A DNA stretch of 64,000 nucleotides from Prodigiosinella aquatilis (GTDB lineage Bacteria > Pseudomonadota > Gammaproteobacteria > Enterobacterales > Enterobacteriaceae): contig CP128857.1 in NCBI GenBank assembly GCA_030388725.1, forward strand, positions 1,488,001 to 1,552,000. The letters are read 5' to 3'. The notes under the pieces are model-generated. The model searched no databases. It saw only the letters and a list, made by a program, of their open reading frames with translations, and was not told where the DNA came from. The first letter of the stretch is position 1; each line of letters begins with the position of its first letter. The translations under genes and the position numbers were made by a program. Below, in pieces: positions 34,151 through 43,776 of this stretch.

Positions 34151-35680
34151 TTAGCGCCTGCGCAGGCTATAAATGAGTGCGCTGAAGCCGAATAACAGGT
34201 TCAGGATCCACAAAGGCCATGAACCGAAGCGAGCATAAGGGGTCATACCGGTAGCGGGTGTCACGCGGGTTTCAAGAACCGCCCGTGTAAACTGCGGCAG
34301 GGAGGCACTGATTTCACCATAAGGATCGATAACGGCAGTAATTCCGTTATTGGTGCTTCGTACCAATGGCCGGCCAAGTTCCAGTGCCCGCATCCGAGCC
34401 ATCTGGAAATGCTGCCAAGGTCCGATTGAGTGACCAAACCAGGCATCGTTGGAGACAGTCAGTAACATATCGGTGTTTTCACGGAAATTATCCCGCACTT
34501 GTTGACCAAGAATCACCTCATAACAAATGGTGGAGGTGAGTCTGTAGCCATTAACGACTAGTTGCGGCTGTATATAGTTTCCTCGGCTGAAAGATGACAT
34601 TGGCAAGTCAAAAAAAGGCGCCAGTGGACGTAGCAATTTTTCTAATGGAACAAACTCCCCAAAAGGAACCAAGTGGCTTTTGTTGTAACGATTACTGGTA
34701 GGGTAATGATAAGGTTTCTCGTCACCGAGCACGATAATGCTGTTGTAGTACTTAGTGCTATTCCCCACCCGGCGAGCATCGACGATGCCGGTAATCAGGC
34801 TGCTATGGCGTTCGCGTAGCACATTGTCAAGTAGTGTCAGATACCTGTTTTGTCGGACTTCAACGTCGGGAATGGCTGACTCTGGCCAAACGATGATGGG
34901 GGCTTTGCCCATATAGGGCAAACTATTATCCAGATAGATTTTCAGCGTGTTCAGCAATTCATCAGGGTTCCACTTTATTTCTTGTGGAATATCACCTTGA
35001 ACCAAAGCCATGTCGACGCTTCGTTCTGGTTGAAGTTGAAACCATTGCAATGAGCGTAATGGCCAGGCCAAAATAAATAGAGCAACGGCAATCAACGCAG
35101 GTTTCCAGCGACGTTGACTCAGTGCCTGTACCCACAGACCACTGATCATCATCAGCATAAACGTAATGGTATCCACACCCATAATGGGGGCAATACCTTT
35201 TAACGGACCATCGATCTGGCTGTAGCCAAACTGTAGCCAGGGGAAGCCCGTCAGTACCCAGCCGCGTAGATATTCGGTTAGTTGCCAGATAACCGGCGCG
35301 GCTATAGCCACTCGCCACCAGGTGGTTTTCGGCCATAATCGAGTCAATATACCTGAAAACAGCATCGGGTACAGCGACAGATAGAGCACCAGCAAAACAA
35401 CGAGGCCAACGTTTACCGGTCCAGGCATGCCGCCGAAGTCGGCAATACTGACATATACCCAGTGAATCCCACTGCCAAATAGTCCTACTCCCCAGTAAAA
35501 GCCGATCAAGGATGACTGACGCACAGTGCGATTGAGCGTCAGTCCCTGTAATCCCATAAGAGAAATAATCGCCGCTGGCCAGATGTCAAAAGGTGAAAAT
35601 GCCAGTGTGCCGCAGGCACCGAATAAAATCGCCAGCAGTATACGAACCTGCTGGCGTTGTAATAAGGAGGTTACAGCCAT
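34151..35680 (-). CDS. lnt: apolipoprotein N-acyltransferase
   Basis: A 509 aa inner-membrane enzyme that adds the third acyl chain to lipoproteins. About six to seven N-terminal helices are followed by a periplasmic nitrilase domain with the Glu-Lys-Cys triad: IVWPESAI, RYNKSHLVPFGE and STICYEVILG. The start MAVTSLLQRQQVR at 35680 aligns with E. coli; the frame to 35770 overlaps corC. It is 7 bp after corC, last in ybeZ-ybeY-corC-lnt. Confidence 0.95.
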   Translation of the reverse strand: MAVTSLLQRQQVRILLAILFGACGTLAFSPFDIWPAAIISLMGLQGLTLNRTVRQSSLIGFYWGVGLFGSGIHWVYVSIADFGGMPGPVNVGLVVLLVLYLSLYPMLFSGILTRLWPKTTWWRVAIAAPVIWQLTEYLRGWVLTGFPWLQFGYSQIDGPLKGIAPIMGVDTITFMLMMISGLWVQALSQRRWKPALIAVALFILAWPLRSLQWFQLQPERSVDMALVQGDIPQEIKWNPDELLNTLKIYLDNSLPYMGKAPIIVWPESAIPDVEVRQNRYLTLLDNVLRERHSSLITGIVDARRVGNSTKYYNSIIVLGDEKPYHYPTSNRYNKSHLVPFGEFVPLEKLLRPLAPFFDLPMSSFSRGNYIQPQLVVNGYRLTSTICYEVILGQQVRDNFRENTDMLLTVSNDAWFGHSIGPWQHFQMARMRALELGRPLVRSTNNGITAVIDPYGEISASLPQFTRAVLETRVTPATGMTPYARFGSWPLWILNLLFGFSALIYSLRRR

Positions 35681-35687
35681 GACCGAT

Positions 35688-36566
35688 TTAATCTTCCAGT
35701 TGTGGTTGTGGAACGTTGTCAGGAAGTCTGACATGGACCTGAATGATACGTCGGCTGTCTGCCATGGCAACTTTGAACAGGTAACCGTCTATGTCAATGG
35801 TTTTCCCCCGAGAGGGCAAATGACCAAAGGCCTGCATCACCAGGCCACCAATGGTATCTACTTCTTCATCGCTGAATTGGGTAGAGAAAACATCGTTGAA
35901 ATCTTCAATGGGGGTTAGTGCCCGGACAGTATAAGTCTGGCGATTGAGTTGGCGAATATCCCGATCTTCATCATCATCATATTCGTCTTCAATTTCACCA
36001 ACGATCAACTCAAGGATATCCTCAATCGTGACCAGCCCTGATACACCACCAAATTCATCGATGACGATTGCCATGTGGTAGCGCAGGGAGCGAAATTCGT
36101 TGAGCATGCGATCTACCCGCTTGCTTTCTGGCACAACAACAGCAGGTCGCAGCACTTTGTCCATGCTGAATGGTTCAGAATCGTTGCGCATAAACGGCAA
36201 CAAATCCTTGGCCATCAAAATCCCTTCAATATGATCTTTGTCTTCACTGATGACAGGAAAACGTGAATGAGCGGATTCGATAATTACGTCTAAACACTCT
36301 TCCAGTGTTTGATTATGTTTCAGGGTAATCATCTGTGAACGTGGGATCATAATGTCACGTACACGTTGTTCAGCGATATCCATGACACCCTCAAGCATAT
36401 CGCGGGTATCAGGATCGATCAGATCATTTTGCTCAGAATCACGGATCAATGTGAGCAGATCGTTACGATCTTTAGGTTCACCATGAAAGAGCTGATTAAG
36501 AATAAGGGAAAAAAATCCCTTTTTGGGACTGGGGCTATCGTTGTTTGTAGAATGGTCATCGCTCAT
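35688..36566 (-). CDS. corC: CBS-domain protein CorC/YbeX
   Basis: A 292 aa cytosolic protein (E. coli 292). Two CBS domains (about 70-195) and a C-terminal CorC/HlyC transporter-associated domain (about 210-280). VRDIMIPRSQM and VIDEFGGVSGLVTIEDILE are typical. Linked to Mg/Co homeostasis and, with YbeY, to ribosome maturation in E. coli. It lies between ybeY and lnt. Confidence 0.94.
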   Translation of the reverse strand: MSDDHSTNNDSPSPKKGFFSLILNQLFHGEPKDRNDLLTLIRDSEQNDLIDPDTRDMLEGVMDIAEQRVRDIMIPRSQMITLKHNQTLEECLDVIIESAHSRFPVISEDKDHIEGILMAKDLLPFMRNDSEPFSMDKVLRPAVVVPESKRVDRMLNEFRSLRYHMAIVIDEFGGVSGLVTIEDILELIVGEIEDEYDDDEDRDIRQLNRQTYTVRALTPIEDFNDVFSTQFSDEEVDTIGGLVMQAFGHLPSRGKTIDIDGYLFKVAMADSRRIIQVHVRLPDNVPQPQLED

Positions 36567-36673
36567 GGAGTATTAGTAAATATCACTCTTGTTAAGAAAT
36601 TATGACCAGCGGACTTTCTGAATTTTTGCGACCGCTGGTGCTCACTACAGATGTTAGGATACAGAATTTGATG

Positions 36674-37153
36674 CTATTCGGTAAAATCTTCTTTTTCTGC
36701 AAGATAGGGATCAGTGTATCCCATCATTTGCATAATCTCGGTTTCTAACGCTTCCATTTCTTCAGCTTCACTGTCTTCGATATGGTCATACCCTAACAGA
36801 TGCAAACTGCCATGAACAACCATATGCGCCCAATGTGCTGATAGCGTTTTGTCCTGCTCTGCTGCTTCTCGTTCCACCACTTGGCGACAGATAATCAAAT
36901 CACCCAGAAGTGGCAGTTCAACTTCTGGCGGTGCTTCAAAAGGAAAAGAGAGCACATTGGTAGGTTTATCTTTGCCACGATAGGTGTAATTCAACTGGTG
37001 ACTTTCTTCTTCATCCACGATGCGGATAGTGACTTCTGCAATTTCCTGAAATTGCGGCAGTACACCTTCCAGCCAGCGTTGAAAATCAGTTTCAGTGGGT
37101 AAGCCTTCCGTTTTTTCACTGGCGATTTGCAAATCAAGAATCACCTGACTCAT
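36674..37153 (-). CDS. ybeY: endoribonuclease YbeY
   Basis: A 159 aa metallo-endoribonuclease for 16S rRNA 3'-end maturation and 70S ribosome quality control. The zinc motif H3xH5xH is His114, His118 and His124 in HGSLHLLGYDH. Its ATG overlaps the ybeZ stop by 4 nt, as in E. coli. A 107 bp gap separates it from corC. Confidence 0.96.
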   Translation of the reverse strand: MSQVILDLQIASEKTEGLPTETDFQRWLEGVLPQFQEIAEVTIRIVDEEESHQLNYTYRGKDKPTNVLSFPFEAPPEVELPLLGDLIICRQVVEREAAEQDKTLSAHWAHMVVHGSLHLLGYDHIEDSEAEEMEALETEIMQMMGYTDPYLAEKEDFTE

Positions 37154-38205
37154 TTGAGCTCCTGCACGGATGAGATCTGTGCCTCATGTTTTCGTTGTTC
37201 TGCCAGCGCATCTCTGCGTTTTTGATCGGCTGCTTCCCATGCCTCGTAAGCATTAACAATACGGGCAACTACCGGGTGACGCACTACATCTTCGCTATGG
37301 AAAAAGTTGAAGCTGATTTCTTCAACATCCGCCAGTACTTCAATGGCATGGCGTAGACCCGATTTTTGGTTACGCGGCAGGTCTATCTGGGTAACATCAC
37401 CAGTGATCACCGCCTTGGAGTTAAACCCGATACGCGTCAGGAACATTTTCATCTGTTCAATGCTGGTATTCTGGCCTTCATCCAGAATGATGAAGGCATC
37501 ATTTAGGGTGCGACCACGCATATACGCGAGAGGAGCAACTTCAATCACATTACGTTCTATTAATTTCTCTACGCGCTCAAAGCCCAGCATTTCAAACAGG
37601 GCGTCATATAAAGGACGTAAGTAAGGATCGACTTTCTGACTCAGATCACCGGGCAGGAAACCCAGCTTTTCACCGGCTTCTACTGCTGGCCGGGTCAGCA
37701 AAATGCGGCGGATATCCTGACGTTCCAGCGCATCCACGGCGGCAGCGACCGCCAGATAAGTTTTCCCTGTACCGGCAGGACCAACACCAAAAGTGATGTC
37801 ATGATCGAGTACGTTAGCGATGTACTGGGCCTGATTAGGCGTCCGGGGTTTAATGACACCGCGTTTGGTGCGGATGTGAACGGCTTTACCATACTCAGGG
37901 ACGCTTTCGGCGCTTTGTTCCAGTACCTGGGACTCTTTAATTGCCAGGTGAATATGTTCTGGGTCAAGGTCTTTTATTTCACCACGTACCGGGGCAGTAT
38001 CAACATACAGGTGCAACAGGATATCAGCCGCCGCCTGAATGCAGAGTTCTTTACCTACCAACTTGAATTTGTTATCGCGACGGTTGATTTCGATGCCTAA
38101 ACGACGTTCTAATTGCTTGATGTTGTCGTCAAACGGGCCACACAGACTGAGTAAGCGTTTATTGTCAGCGGGTTCGAGGGCAATTTCTTTTATCGTTACG
38201 TTCAA
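37150..38205 (-). CDS. ybeZ: PhoH-like ATPase YbeZ
   Basis: A 351 aa PhoH-family protein (E. coli YbeZ 346). P-loop GPAGTGKT near residue 137 and Walker B AFIILDEGQNT near 248; the N-terminal third is an RNA-binding-type domain. It partners YbeY. The start is TTG at 38205 after GAGGAA, giving MNVTIKEIALEPADNKRLL, in register with the E. coli protein. Confidence 0.94.
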   Translation of the reverse strand: MNVTIKEIALEPADNKRLLSLCGPFDDNIKQLERRLGIEINRRDNKFKLVGKELCIQAAADILLHLYVDTAPVRGEIKDLDPEHIHLAIKESQVLEQSAESVPEYGKAVHIRTKRGVIKPRTPNQAQYIANVLDHDITFGVGPAGTGKTYLAVAAAVDALERQDIRRILLTRPAVEAGEKLGFLPGDLSQKVDPYLRPLYDALFEMLGFERVEKLIERNVIEVAPLAYMRGRTLNDAFIILDEGQNTSIEQMKMFLTRIGFNSKAVITGDVTQIDLPRNQKSGLRHAIEVLADVEEISFNFFHSEDVVRHPVVARIVNAYEAWEAADQKRRDALAEQRKHEAQISSVQELK

Positions 38206-38426
38206 ATTATTCCTCTTGGTATTTAGCCGGAAAACGAATGATCTCTTGGTATCAGCGATTCGTTAACCTGTGTCCGGGGGTTGATACATGTGTGAACATG
38301 ATTATTTATCGCTAATGCAGCCGGGTGCAAGTAACAATTGCTATATTGGGGTACAGTGCCGCAAAAGCAATATAACAGGAATAATTTATGGATACGGGCA
38401 GTTGAACTACCCGTTCCAGGCAGGAA

Positions 38427-39851
38427 TCAAGGTTGGTAAATGCCTACGCCGATCTCATTCTCTTTGCGGGTACGTGCTATTACGTCGGCCGGAGACTCAA
38501 TAACACGCAGATCCATTTGATCTTCCGTCAGTATGACGACACCACGTAGCGAGTTTGGATAGACGTCAACAATCTCTACATCCACAAATTTACCGATCAT
38601 ATCCGGCGAGCCTTCAAAGTTAACCACTCGGTTATTTTCGGTACGGCCCGATAACTCCATCACGTTTTTCCGTGAGGTGCCTTCAACCAGAATACGTTGC
38701 ACGGTGCCCTGCATGCGTCGACTGTATTGCATGGCTTGTTGGCTAATCCGTTCCTGGAGAATGTACAGGCGCTGTTTTTTCTCTTCTTCTGACACATTAT
38801 CTGCCATATCAGCGGCTGGTGTACCTGGACGTGGCGAGTAGATAAAACTGAAACTCATATCGAAGTCGACGTCAGCAATCAGCTTCATGGTTTGCTCGAA
38901 GTCTTCCTGGTCTTCGCCTGGAAAACCAACGATAAAGTCGGAGCTGATCTGAATATCCGGGCGGGCTTTGCGTAATTTACGGATAATCGACTTATATTCC
39001 AACGCGGTGTGACGGCGTTTCATCATGGTGAGTACCCGATCAGAACCGCTTTGCACTGGCAGGTGCAGAAAGCTCACTAGCTCGGGTGTGTCTTCGTACA
39101 CGCTGATGATATCATCGGTGAATTCAATGGGATGGCTAGTCGTAAAACGAATGCGGTCAACACCGTCAATGGCAGCGACCAGACGCAGTAATTCTGCAAA
39201 GGTGCAGATTTCATCGTCATAGGTGGCACCACGATAGGCATTCACATTTTGCCCCAACAGATGAATTTCACGCACCCCTTGTTCTGCCAGTTGCGCAATT
39301 TCAAACAGAATATCGTCGCAGGGACGGCTGACTTCTTCACCGCGGGTATAGGGTACCACGCAGAACGTACAGTATTTGTTGCAGCCTTCCATAATGGAGA
39401 CAAAGGCTGTCGGGCCCTCTGCCCGTGGTTCTGGCAGACGATCAAATTTTTCGATTTCAGGGAAGCTGATGTCAATTATCGGACTATGGGTTCCCTGAAC
39501 ATGGTTAATCATTTCCGGCAGACGGTGCAGGGTTTGTGGCCCGAAAATCACATCTACATAATGCGCTCGTTCGCGAATATGTTCGCCTTCCTGCGAGGCG
39601 ACACATCCACCCACGCCGATAATCAGGTCTGGTTTGGTATCTTTCAGCGCTTTCCAGCGTCCAAGCTGATGGAAGACCTTCTCCTGCGCCTTTTCACGGA
39701 TTGAACAGGTATTCAGCAACAGAACATCAGCCTCTTCCGCGACGTCGGTCAGTGTATAACCGTGCGTACTTGCCAGTAAGTCAGCTATCTTGGATGAATC
39801 GTATTCATTCATCTGACAGCCCCAGGTTTTGATATGCAGTTTTTTTGTCAT
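38427..39851 (-). CDS. miaB: tRNA-2-methylthio-N6-isopentenyladenosine synthase MiaB
   Basis: A 474 aa radical-SAM methylthiotransferase that modifies A37 of tRNAs reading UNN codons. N-terminal cluster cysteines are in TWGCQMNEYDS, LNTCSIREKAQ and VGGCVASQ; the SAM cluster is CNKYCTFC; a TRAM domain ends the protein. MTKKLHIKTWGCQ at 39851 is the E. coli start; an ATG two codons upstream is also in frame. The gap to ybeZ is 221 bp, containing an imperfect ACGGG/CCCGT hairpin (about 38394-38414) that lacks a T run. Confidence 0.96.
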   Translation of the reverse strand: MTKKLHIKTWGCQMNEYDSSKIADLLASTHGYTLTDVAEEADVLLLNTCSIREKAQEKVFHQLGRWKALKDTKPDLIIGVGGCVASQEGEHIRERAHYVDVIFGPQTLHRLPEMINHVQGTHSPIIDISFPEIEKFDRLPEPRAEGPTAFVSIMEGCNKYCTFCVVPYTRGEEVSRPCDDILFEIAQLAEQGVREIHLLGQNVNAYRGATYDDEICTFAELLRLVAAIDGVDRIRFTTSHPIEFTDDIISVYEDTPELVSFLHLPVQSGSDRVLTMMKRRHTALEYKSIIRKLRKARPDIQISSDFIVGFPGEDQEDFEQTMKLIADVDFDMSFSFIYSPRPGTPAADMADNVSEEEKKQRLYILQERISQQAMQYSRRMQGTVQRILVEGTSRKNVMELSGRTENNRVVNFEGSPDMIGKFVDVEIVDVYPNSLRGVVILTEDQMDLRVIESPADVIARTRKENEIGVGIYQP

Positions 39852-40057
39852 CGTCATCAGCTTGCCATTACGCCATTACTCAGTGCAGGTAACCCGCGCT
39901 ACCTGCATGCGGGCGCGTATTGTAATCTTTTGCTGCCGTTGTGACCAGTGCATGAAAACACTCGCTTTTCTGAAACACTGGCTCAAAATCCAGTAAACTG
40001 TCACCAGATATTTATTTTGTTTGTTGGCAGACACTGAAAAAGAGTAATGAGGCTGGT

Positions 40058-41224
40058 ATGCACTATGATGCGGTCGTTGTTGGTGGCGGTATGGTGGGCG
40101 CAGCGGTAGCGCTGGGGCTTTCGCAAAGCGGTTTCCAGGTGGCGGTGCTGGAACAGGATGTACCGGTAGAATTTGATGTTGGTAGTACCCCGGATCTGCG
40201 TGTATCTGCCATTAGCTATGCTTCAGTGGCTCTGCTGAAACAGTTGGGCGCCTGGGATGGGGTCGAAAAAAGGCGGTGTGCTCCCTATCGCCGATTGGAA
40301 ACCTGGGAATGGGATAATGCCCGCGTGGTGTTCGATGCTGCAGAACTTGGTTTGCCGGAGCTCGGTTTCATGGTGGAGAACCGGATATTGCAACTGGCAC
40401 TGTGGGAATGTTTGCAGCGTAGTTCCAACATGCATCTTTTCTGTCCGATACAGCTGAAATCAATGACTCAGACAGGTGAGGATTGGTTACTGATATTGGA
40501 GGATGGGCAAACACTCAGCACCTCATTGGTTATTGGTGCCGATGGTGCCAATTCTCAGGTCAGACAATGGGCCAGTATTGGTGTCAGTGGTTGGCAATAC
40601 CGTCAATCCTGTATGTTGATCAGTGTTGAAATGTCCGGTTCACAACAGGATGTTACCTGGCAGCAGTTTACTCCAGCAGGGCCGCGTGCCTTTTTGCCCC
40701 TGTTTGACCACTGGGGGACATTGGTTTGGTATGACACGCCTTCCCGTATCCGACAGTTGCAAGCTATGCCGTTATCACAACTGAATAAAGAGATTGCGGC
40801 AGCTTTTCCCGTTCGTCTTGGCAACGTTAATGCTATTGCTGCCGGTGCTTTCCCATTGGTGCGTCGCCATGCTCAGCATTATGTGCTATCGGGGTTGGCT
40901 TTGCTGGGAGATGCGGCACATACCATAAATCCATTGGCAGGGCAGGGCGTGAATTTAGGTTACCGTGATGTTGAGGCACTATTGGATGTAGTTATTCGTG
41001 CGCGGGATAACGGAGAAACATGGTATTCGGAAACAGTTCTGCGCCGTTATCAGCATCGGCGCAAAATCGATAATATGCTGATGCAAAGCGGTATGGATCT
41101 GTTTTATGGCGTTTTCAGCAATAAGCTTCCGCCGTTGGAACTGGCTCGTAATGTTGCCCTGATGGCAGCGCAGCGCGCTGGTAAACTGAAACAAGCAGCA
41201 TTAAAGTACGCGCTTGGTTTGTAA
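40058..41224 (+). CDS. ubiF: 3-demethoxyubiquinol 3-hydroxylase
   Basis: A 388 aa flavin monooxygenase for the last ring hydroxylation of aerobic ubiquinone synthesis. FAD-binding VVGGGMVGAAVALGL at the N-terminus, a mid DG motif (VIGADGANSQVRQW) and the C-terminal GLALLGDAAHTINPLAGQGVN. It is the E. coli gene at this position between miaB and the tRNA cluster. Divergent from miaB across 200 bp; shares a bidirectional terminator with the tRNA operon. Confidence 0.94.
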   Translation: MHYDAVVVGGGMVGAAVALGLSQSGFQVAVLEQDVPVEFDVGSTPDLRVSAISYASVALLKQLGAWDGVEKRRCAPYRRLETWEWDNARVVFDAAELGLPELGFMVENRILQLALWECLQRSSNMHLFCPIQLKSMTQTGEDWLLILEDGQTLSTSLVIGADGANSQVRQWASIGVSGWQYRQSCMLISVEMSGSQQDVTWQQFTPAGPRAFLPLFDHWGTLVWYDTPSRIRQLQAMPLSQLNKEIAAAFPVRLGNVNAIAAGAFPLVRRHAQHYVLSGLALLGDAAHTINPLAGQGVNLGYRDVEALLDVVIRARDNGETWYSETVLRRYQHRRKIDNMLMQSGMDLFYGVFSNKLPPLELARNVALMAAQRAGKLKQAALKYALGL

Positions 41225-41273
41225 TATTGTGCTGCCGAGCAGACATGGCATTTTTTTATAAAAAATAAACAAC

Positions 41274-41300
41274 AAAAAGCCCGCTAAAGCGGGCTTTTTA
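41274..41300. terminator. bidirectional terminator, ubiF / tRNA operon
   Basis: AAAAAGCCCGC (41274-41284) and GCGGGCTTTTT (41289-41299) are perfect 11 bp arms around a TAAA loop, with A/T runs at both ends. It can stop ubiF on plus and the tRNA operon on minus. Confidence 0.93.
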
Positions 41301-41302
41301 TA

Positions 41303-41376
41303 TGGCTGGGGTACGAGGATTCGAACCTCGGATGGCGGAATCAGAATCCGCTGCCTTACCGCTTGGCGATACCCCA
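41303..41376 (-). tRNA. glnX: tRNA-Gln (anticodon CUG)
   Basis: Cloverleaf with the anticodon loop reading TTCTGAT (CTG), TTCGAATC in the T loop and an encoded 3' CCA (TGG at 41303-41305). Nearly identical to E. coli glnV/glnX. Last gene of the tRNA operon. Confidence 0.95.
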
Positions 41377-41382
41377 ATAATG

Positions 41383-41459
41383 TGGTGGCTACGACGGGAA
41401 TCGAACCTGTGACCCCAGCATTATGAGTGCTGTGCTCTAACCAGCTGAGCTACGTAGCC
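41383..41459 (-). tRNA. metU: tRNA-Met elongator (anticodon CAU)
   Basis: A 77 nt tRNA with loop CTCATAA (CAT), GGCTACGT acceptor and encoded CCA. Same sequence as the copy at 41818-41894. Confidence 0.95.
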
Positions 41460-41508
41460 AAATTACTGCTTGTTATCTCCAAAGTTTGATAACTTCGGAC
41501 AAAATGCT

Positions 41509-41582
41509 TGGCTGGGGTACGAGGATTCGAACCTCGGATGGCGGAATCAGAATCCGCTGCCTTACCGCTTGGCGATACCCCA
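41509..41582 (-). tRNA. glnV: tRNA-Gln (anticodon CUG)
   Basis: Same sequence as the tRNA-Gln at 41303-41376, with CTG anticodon and encoded CCA. Confidence 0.95.
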
Positions 41583-41620
41583 ACTGGGTGCGTAACTTTG
41601 CAGGACGTCTTACTTTAATA

Positions 41621-41695
41621 TGGCTGGGGTACCAGGATTCGAACCTGGGCGTGGCGGGATCAAAACCCGCTGCCTTACCGCTTGGCTATACCCCA
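41621..41695 (-). tRNA. glnU: tRNA-Gln (anticodon UUG)
   Basis: Gln tRNA with the loop reading TTTTGAT (TTG), TGGGGTAT acceptor and encoded CCA. Only one UUG copy is present; E. coli has two (glnU, glnW) at this place. Confidence 0.95.
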
Positions 41696-41724
41696 AGAAA
41701 TCTTGTCAGTACCGTGAAGGTAAA

Positions 41725-41809
41725 TGGTGCGGGAGGCGAGACTTGAACTCGCACACCTTGCGGCGCCAGAACCTAAATCTGGTGCGTCTACCAATTTCGC
41801 CACTCCCGC
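41725..41809 (-). tRNA. leuW: tRNA-Leu (anticodon UAG)
   Basis: An 85 nt class II tRNA with a long variable arm, loop TTTAGGT (TAG) and encoded CCA. Matches E. coli leuW in place and form. Confidence 0.95.
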
Positions 41810-41817
41810 AAAAAAGA

Positions 41818-41894
41818 TGGTGGCTACGACGGGAATCGAACCTGTGACCCCAGCATTATGAGTGCTGTGCTCTAACCAGCTGAGCTACGTAGCC
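41818..41894 (-). tRNA. metT: tRNA-Met elongator (anticodon CAU)
   Basis: A 77 nt elongator Met tRNA, first in the operon metT-leuW-glnU-glnV-metU-glnX. It lies about 40 bp from a strong promoter. Confidence 0.95.
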
Positions 41895-41932
41895 ATCCTT
41901 TCCGCGTCACCTTCATCGGCGTTGCGGGGCGC

Positions 41933-41961
41933 ATTATGCGTAGTTGGTCTTTTGTCGTCAA
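41933..41961 (-). promoter_or_regulatory. tRNA operon promoter with GC-rich discriminator
   Basis: On the minus strand TTGACG (41961-41956), a 17 bp spacer and CATAAT (41938-41933), followed by GCGCCCCGC. A near-consensus sigma-70 promoter with a GC discriminator is typical of stable RNA operons under stringent control. Confidence 0.8.
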
Positions 41962-42068
41962 CACATTTTTTCCCGAAAAGCAGATAAGAGGCGTCGTTTG
42001 TTTGGGTTATGAACAGTCTGGTGAGAAAACGGTCAGGAGGTCTGTTTTTTAACACAATTAATAAAGGG

Positions 42069-42092
42069 AAACGGGCCGGAAAAGGCCCGTTT
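42069..42092 (-). terminator. probable terminator of asnB
   Basis: AAACGGGCC (42069-42077) and GGCCCGTTT (42084-42092) are perfect 9 bp arms with a 6 nt loop, 22 bp past the asnB stop. The minus-strand tail is CCCTTTATT rather than a pure T run. Confidence 0.7.
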
Positions 42093-42114
42093 ATGCTAAG
42101 AAAAAAACAGATTA

Positions 42115-43776
42115 CTAATAAGCGGATTGGTGAACACCGACTGACCGACCCGATGGATCATCCATCTTTTTGAAGGATTCGTCCCATTCAATCGCCTTAG
42201 CGGAAGAACAGGCCACAGAAGGACCACCTGGTACACATTCAGCCGCACTGGGTACCGGGAACAGTTCTTCGAATATTTCACGGTACAGGTACCCCTCTTT
42301 TGAGGTCGGCGTGTTGTACGGGAAACGGAAATGTGCGGTTTCCAACTGCTGATCGGAAATCTGTTTGGCAGCGATTTCTTTCAGTGAATCAATCCAGCTG
42401 TAACCGACACCGTCAGAGAACTGCTCTTTTTGGCGCCAGGCTACGCTGTGCGGCAGATAGGATTCAAAACACTCACGCAAAATGTGTTTTTCCATTTTGC
42501 CATTGCCACACATTTTGTCACGAGGGTTGATGCGCATGGCCACATCCAGGAATTTTTTATCCAGGAATGGGACACGGGCTTCCACACCCCAGGCAGACAT
42601 CGCCTTGTTGGCACGGGCACAGTCGTATTGGTGTAATGCCAATAGCTTACGCACGGTCTCTTCATGAAACTCTTTAGCATTAGGCGCTTTATGGAAATAA
42701 AGGTATCCGCCAAATACTTCATCGGAACCTTCACCGGACAGTACCATTTTGATGCCCATCGCTTTGATCTTACGAGACATCAAATACATCGGTGTCGAGG
42801 CACGGATGGTGGTGACGTCATAGGTTTCAATGTGATAAATCACATCGCGGATAGCATCCAGACCTTCTTGTACTGTGAAATGAATTTCATGGTGAACGGT
42901 ACCCAAATGTTCAGCTACTTCCTGAGCGGCTTTCAGATCCGGTGCGCCTTCCAGACCGACAGCGAAAGAGTGAAGCTGTGGCCACCAGGCTTCGCTTTGC
43001 TCGTCATCTTCTACACGACGGGCGGCGAATTTTTTGGTAATGGCGGAAATAACGGAAGAGTCAAGACCGCCAGACAGCAGTACACCATAAGGTACGTCAG
43101 ACATCAGGTGGCTTTTGACGGACTCTTCCAGTGCTTCACGCAGCGCGTTGGCATCGGTTTCGTTGTCTTTGACATTGTCATAATCGAACCAGTCGCGATG
43201 ATAATATTCACGAATCTCACCATCCTGGCTCCATAAATAGCTTCCTGCCGGGAATTCTTTGATAGTGCGGCAGACGGGCACCAGTGCTTTCATTTCGGAA
43301 GCGACATAGAAGTTGCCGTGTTCATCGTAACCCATATAGAGCGGAATAATGCCCAAATGGTCACGGCCAATTAGATAGGCGTCTTTTTCGCTGTCATAGA
43401 GTACAAAAGCGAACATACCACGCAGGTCATCCAGAAAATTTGGGCCTTTTTCCTGATACAGCGCCAGAATCACTTCGCAGTCGGAACCGGTTTGAAATTG
43501 GTAGCGGTCGCCATACTGCTGACGCAGGGCCTGGTGGTTGTATATTTCACCGTTAACAGCCAGAACATGGGTGTGATCAAGGTTATACAGCGGCTGAGCG
43601 CCCGTATTTACGTCAACGATAGACAGACGTTCGTGGACCAAAATCGCTTTATCACTGGCGTAAACACCGGACCAGTCCGGGCCACGATGACGCATTAAAC
43701 GAGATAGCTCCAGCGCTTTTTTGCGTAGTTCAACCGGATCGGTTTTCAGATCGAGCACACCGAAAATGGAACACAT
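42115..43776 (-). CDS. asnB: asparagine synthetase B (glutamine-hydrolysing)
   Basis: A 553 aa cytosolic enzyme (E. coli 554) making asparagine from aspartate, glutamine and ATP. The N-terminal glutaminase nucleophile is Cys2 in MCSIFGVLD; the C-terminal synthetase has the PPi loop SGGLDSS near 231. It is a single gene after nagC on the same strand, across 300 bp. Confidence 0.97.
   Translation of the reverse strand: MCSIFGVLDLKTDPVELRKKALELSRLMRHRGPDWSGVYASDKAILVHERLSIVDVNTGAQPLYNLDHTHVLAVNGEIYNHQALRQQYGDRYQFQTGSDCEVILALYQEKGPNFLDDLRGMFAFVLYDSEKDAYLIGRDHLGIIPLYMGYDEHGNFYVASEMKALVPVCRTIKEFPAGSYLWSQDGEIREYYHRDWFDYDNVKDNETDANALREALEESVKSHLMSDVPYGVLLSGGLDSSVISAITKKFAARRVEDDEQSEAWWPQLHSFAVGLEGAPDLKAAQEVAEHLGTVHHEIHFTVQEGLDAIRDVIYHIETYDVTTIRASTPMYLMSRKIKAMGIKMVLSGEGSDEVFGGYLYFHKAPNAKEFHEETVRKLLALHQYDCARANKAMSAWGVEARVPFLDKKFLDVAMRINPRDKMCGNGKMEKHILRECFESYLPHSVAWRQKEQFSDGVGYSWIDSLKEIAAKQISDQQLETAHFRFPYNTPTSKEGYLYREIFEELFPVPSAAECVPGGPSVACSSAKAIEWDESFKKMDDPSGRSVGVHQSAY

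Noticed and set aside
41303..41894. repeats spaced along 600 bp that could suggest a CRISPR-like or repeat array
   Set aside because: They are duplicated tRNA-Gln and tRNA-Met genes with full cloverleaf features.
42664..43236. 190-codon plus-strand ORF inside asnB
   Set aside because: Antisense to the well-conserved AsnB; no motif and no ribosome-binding site.
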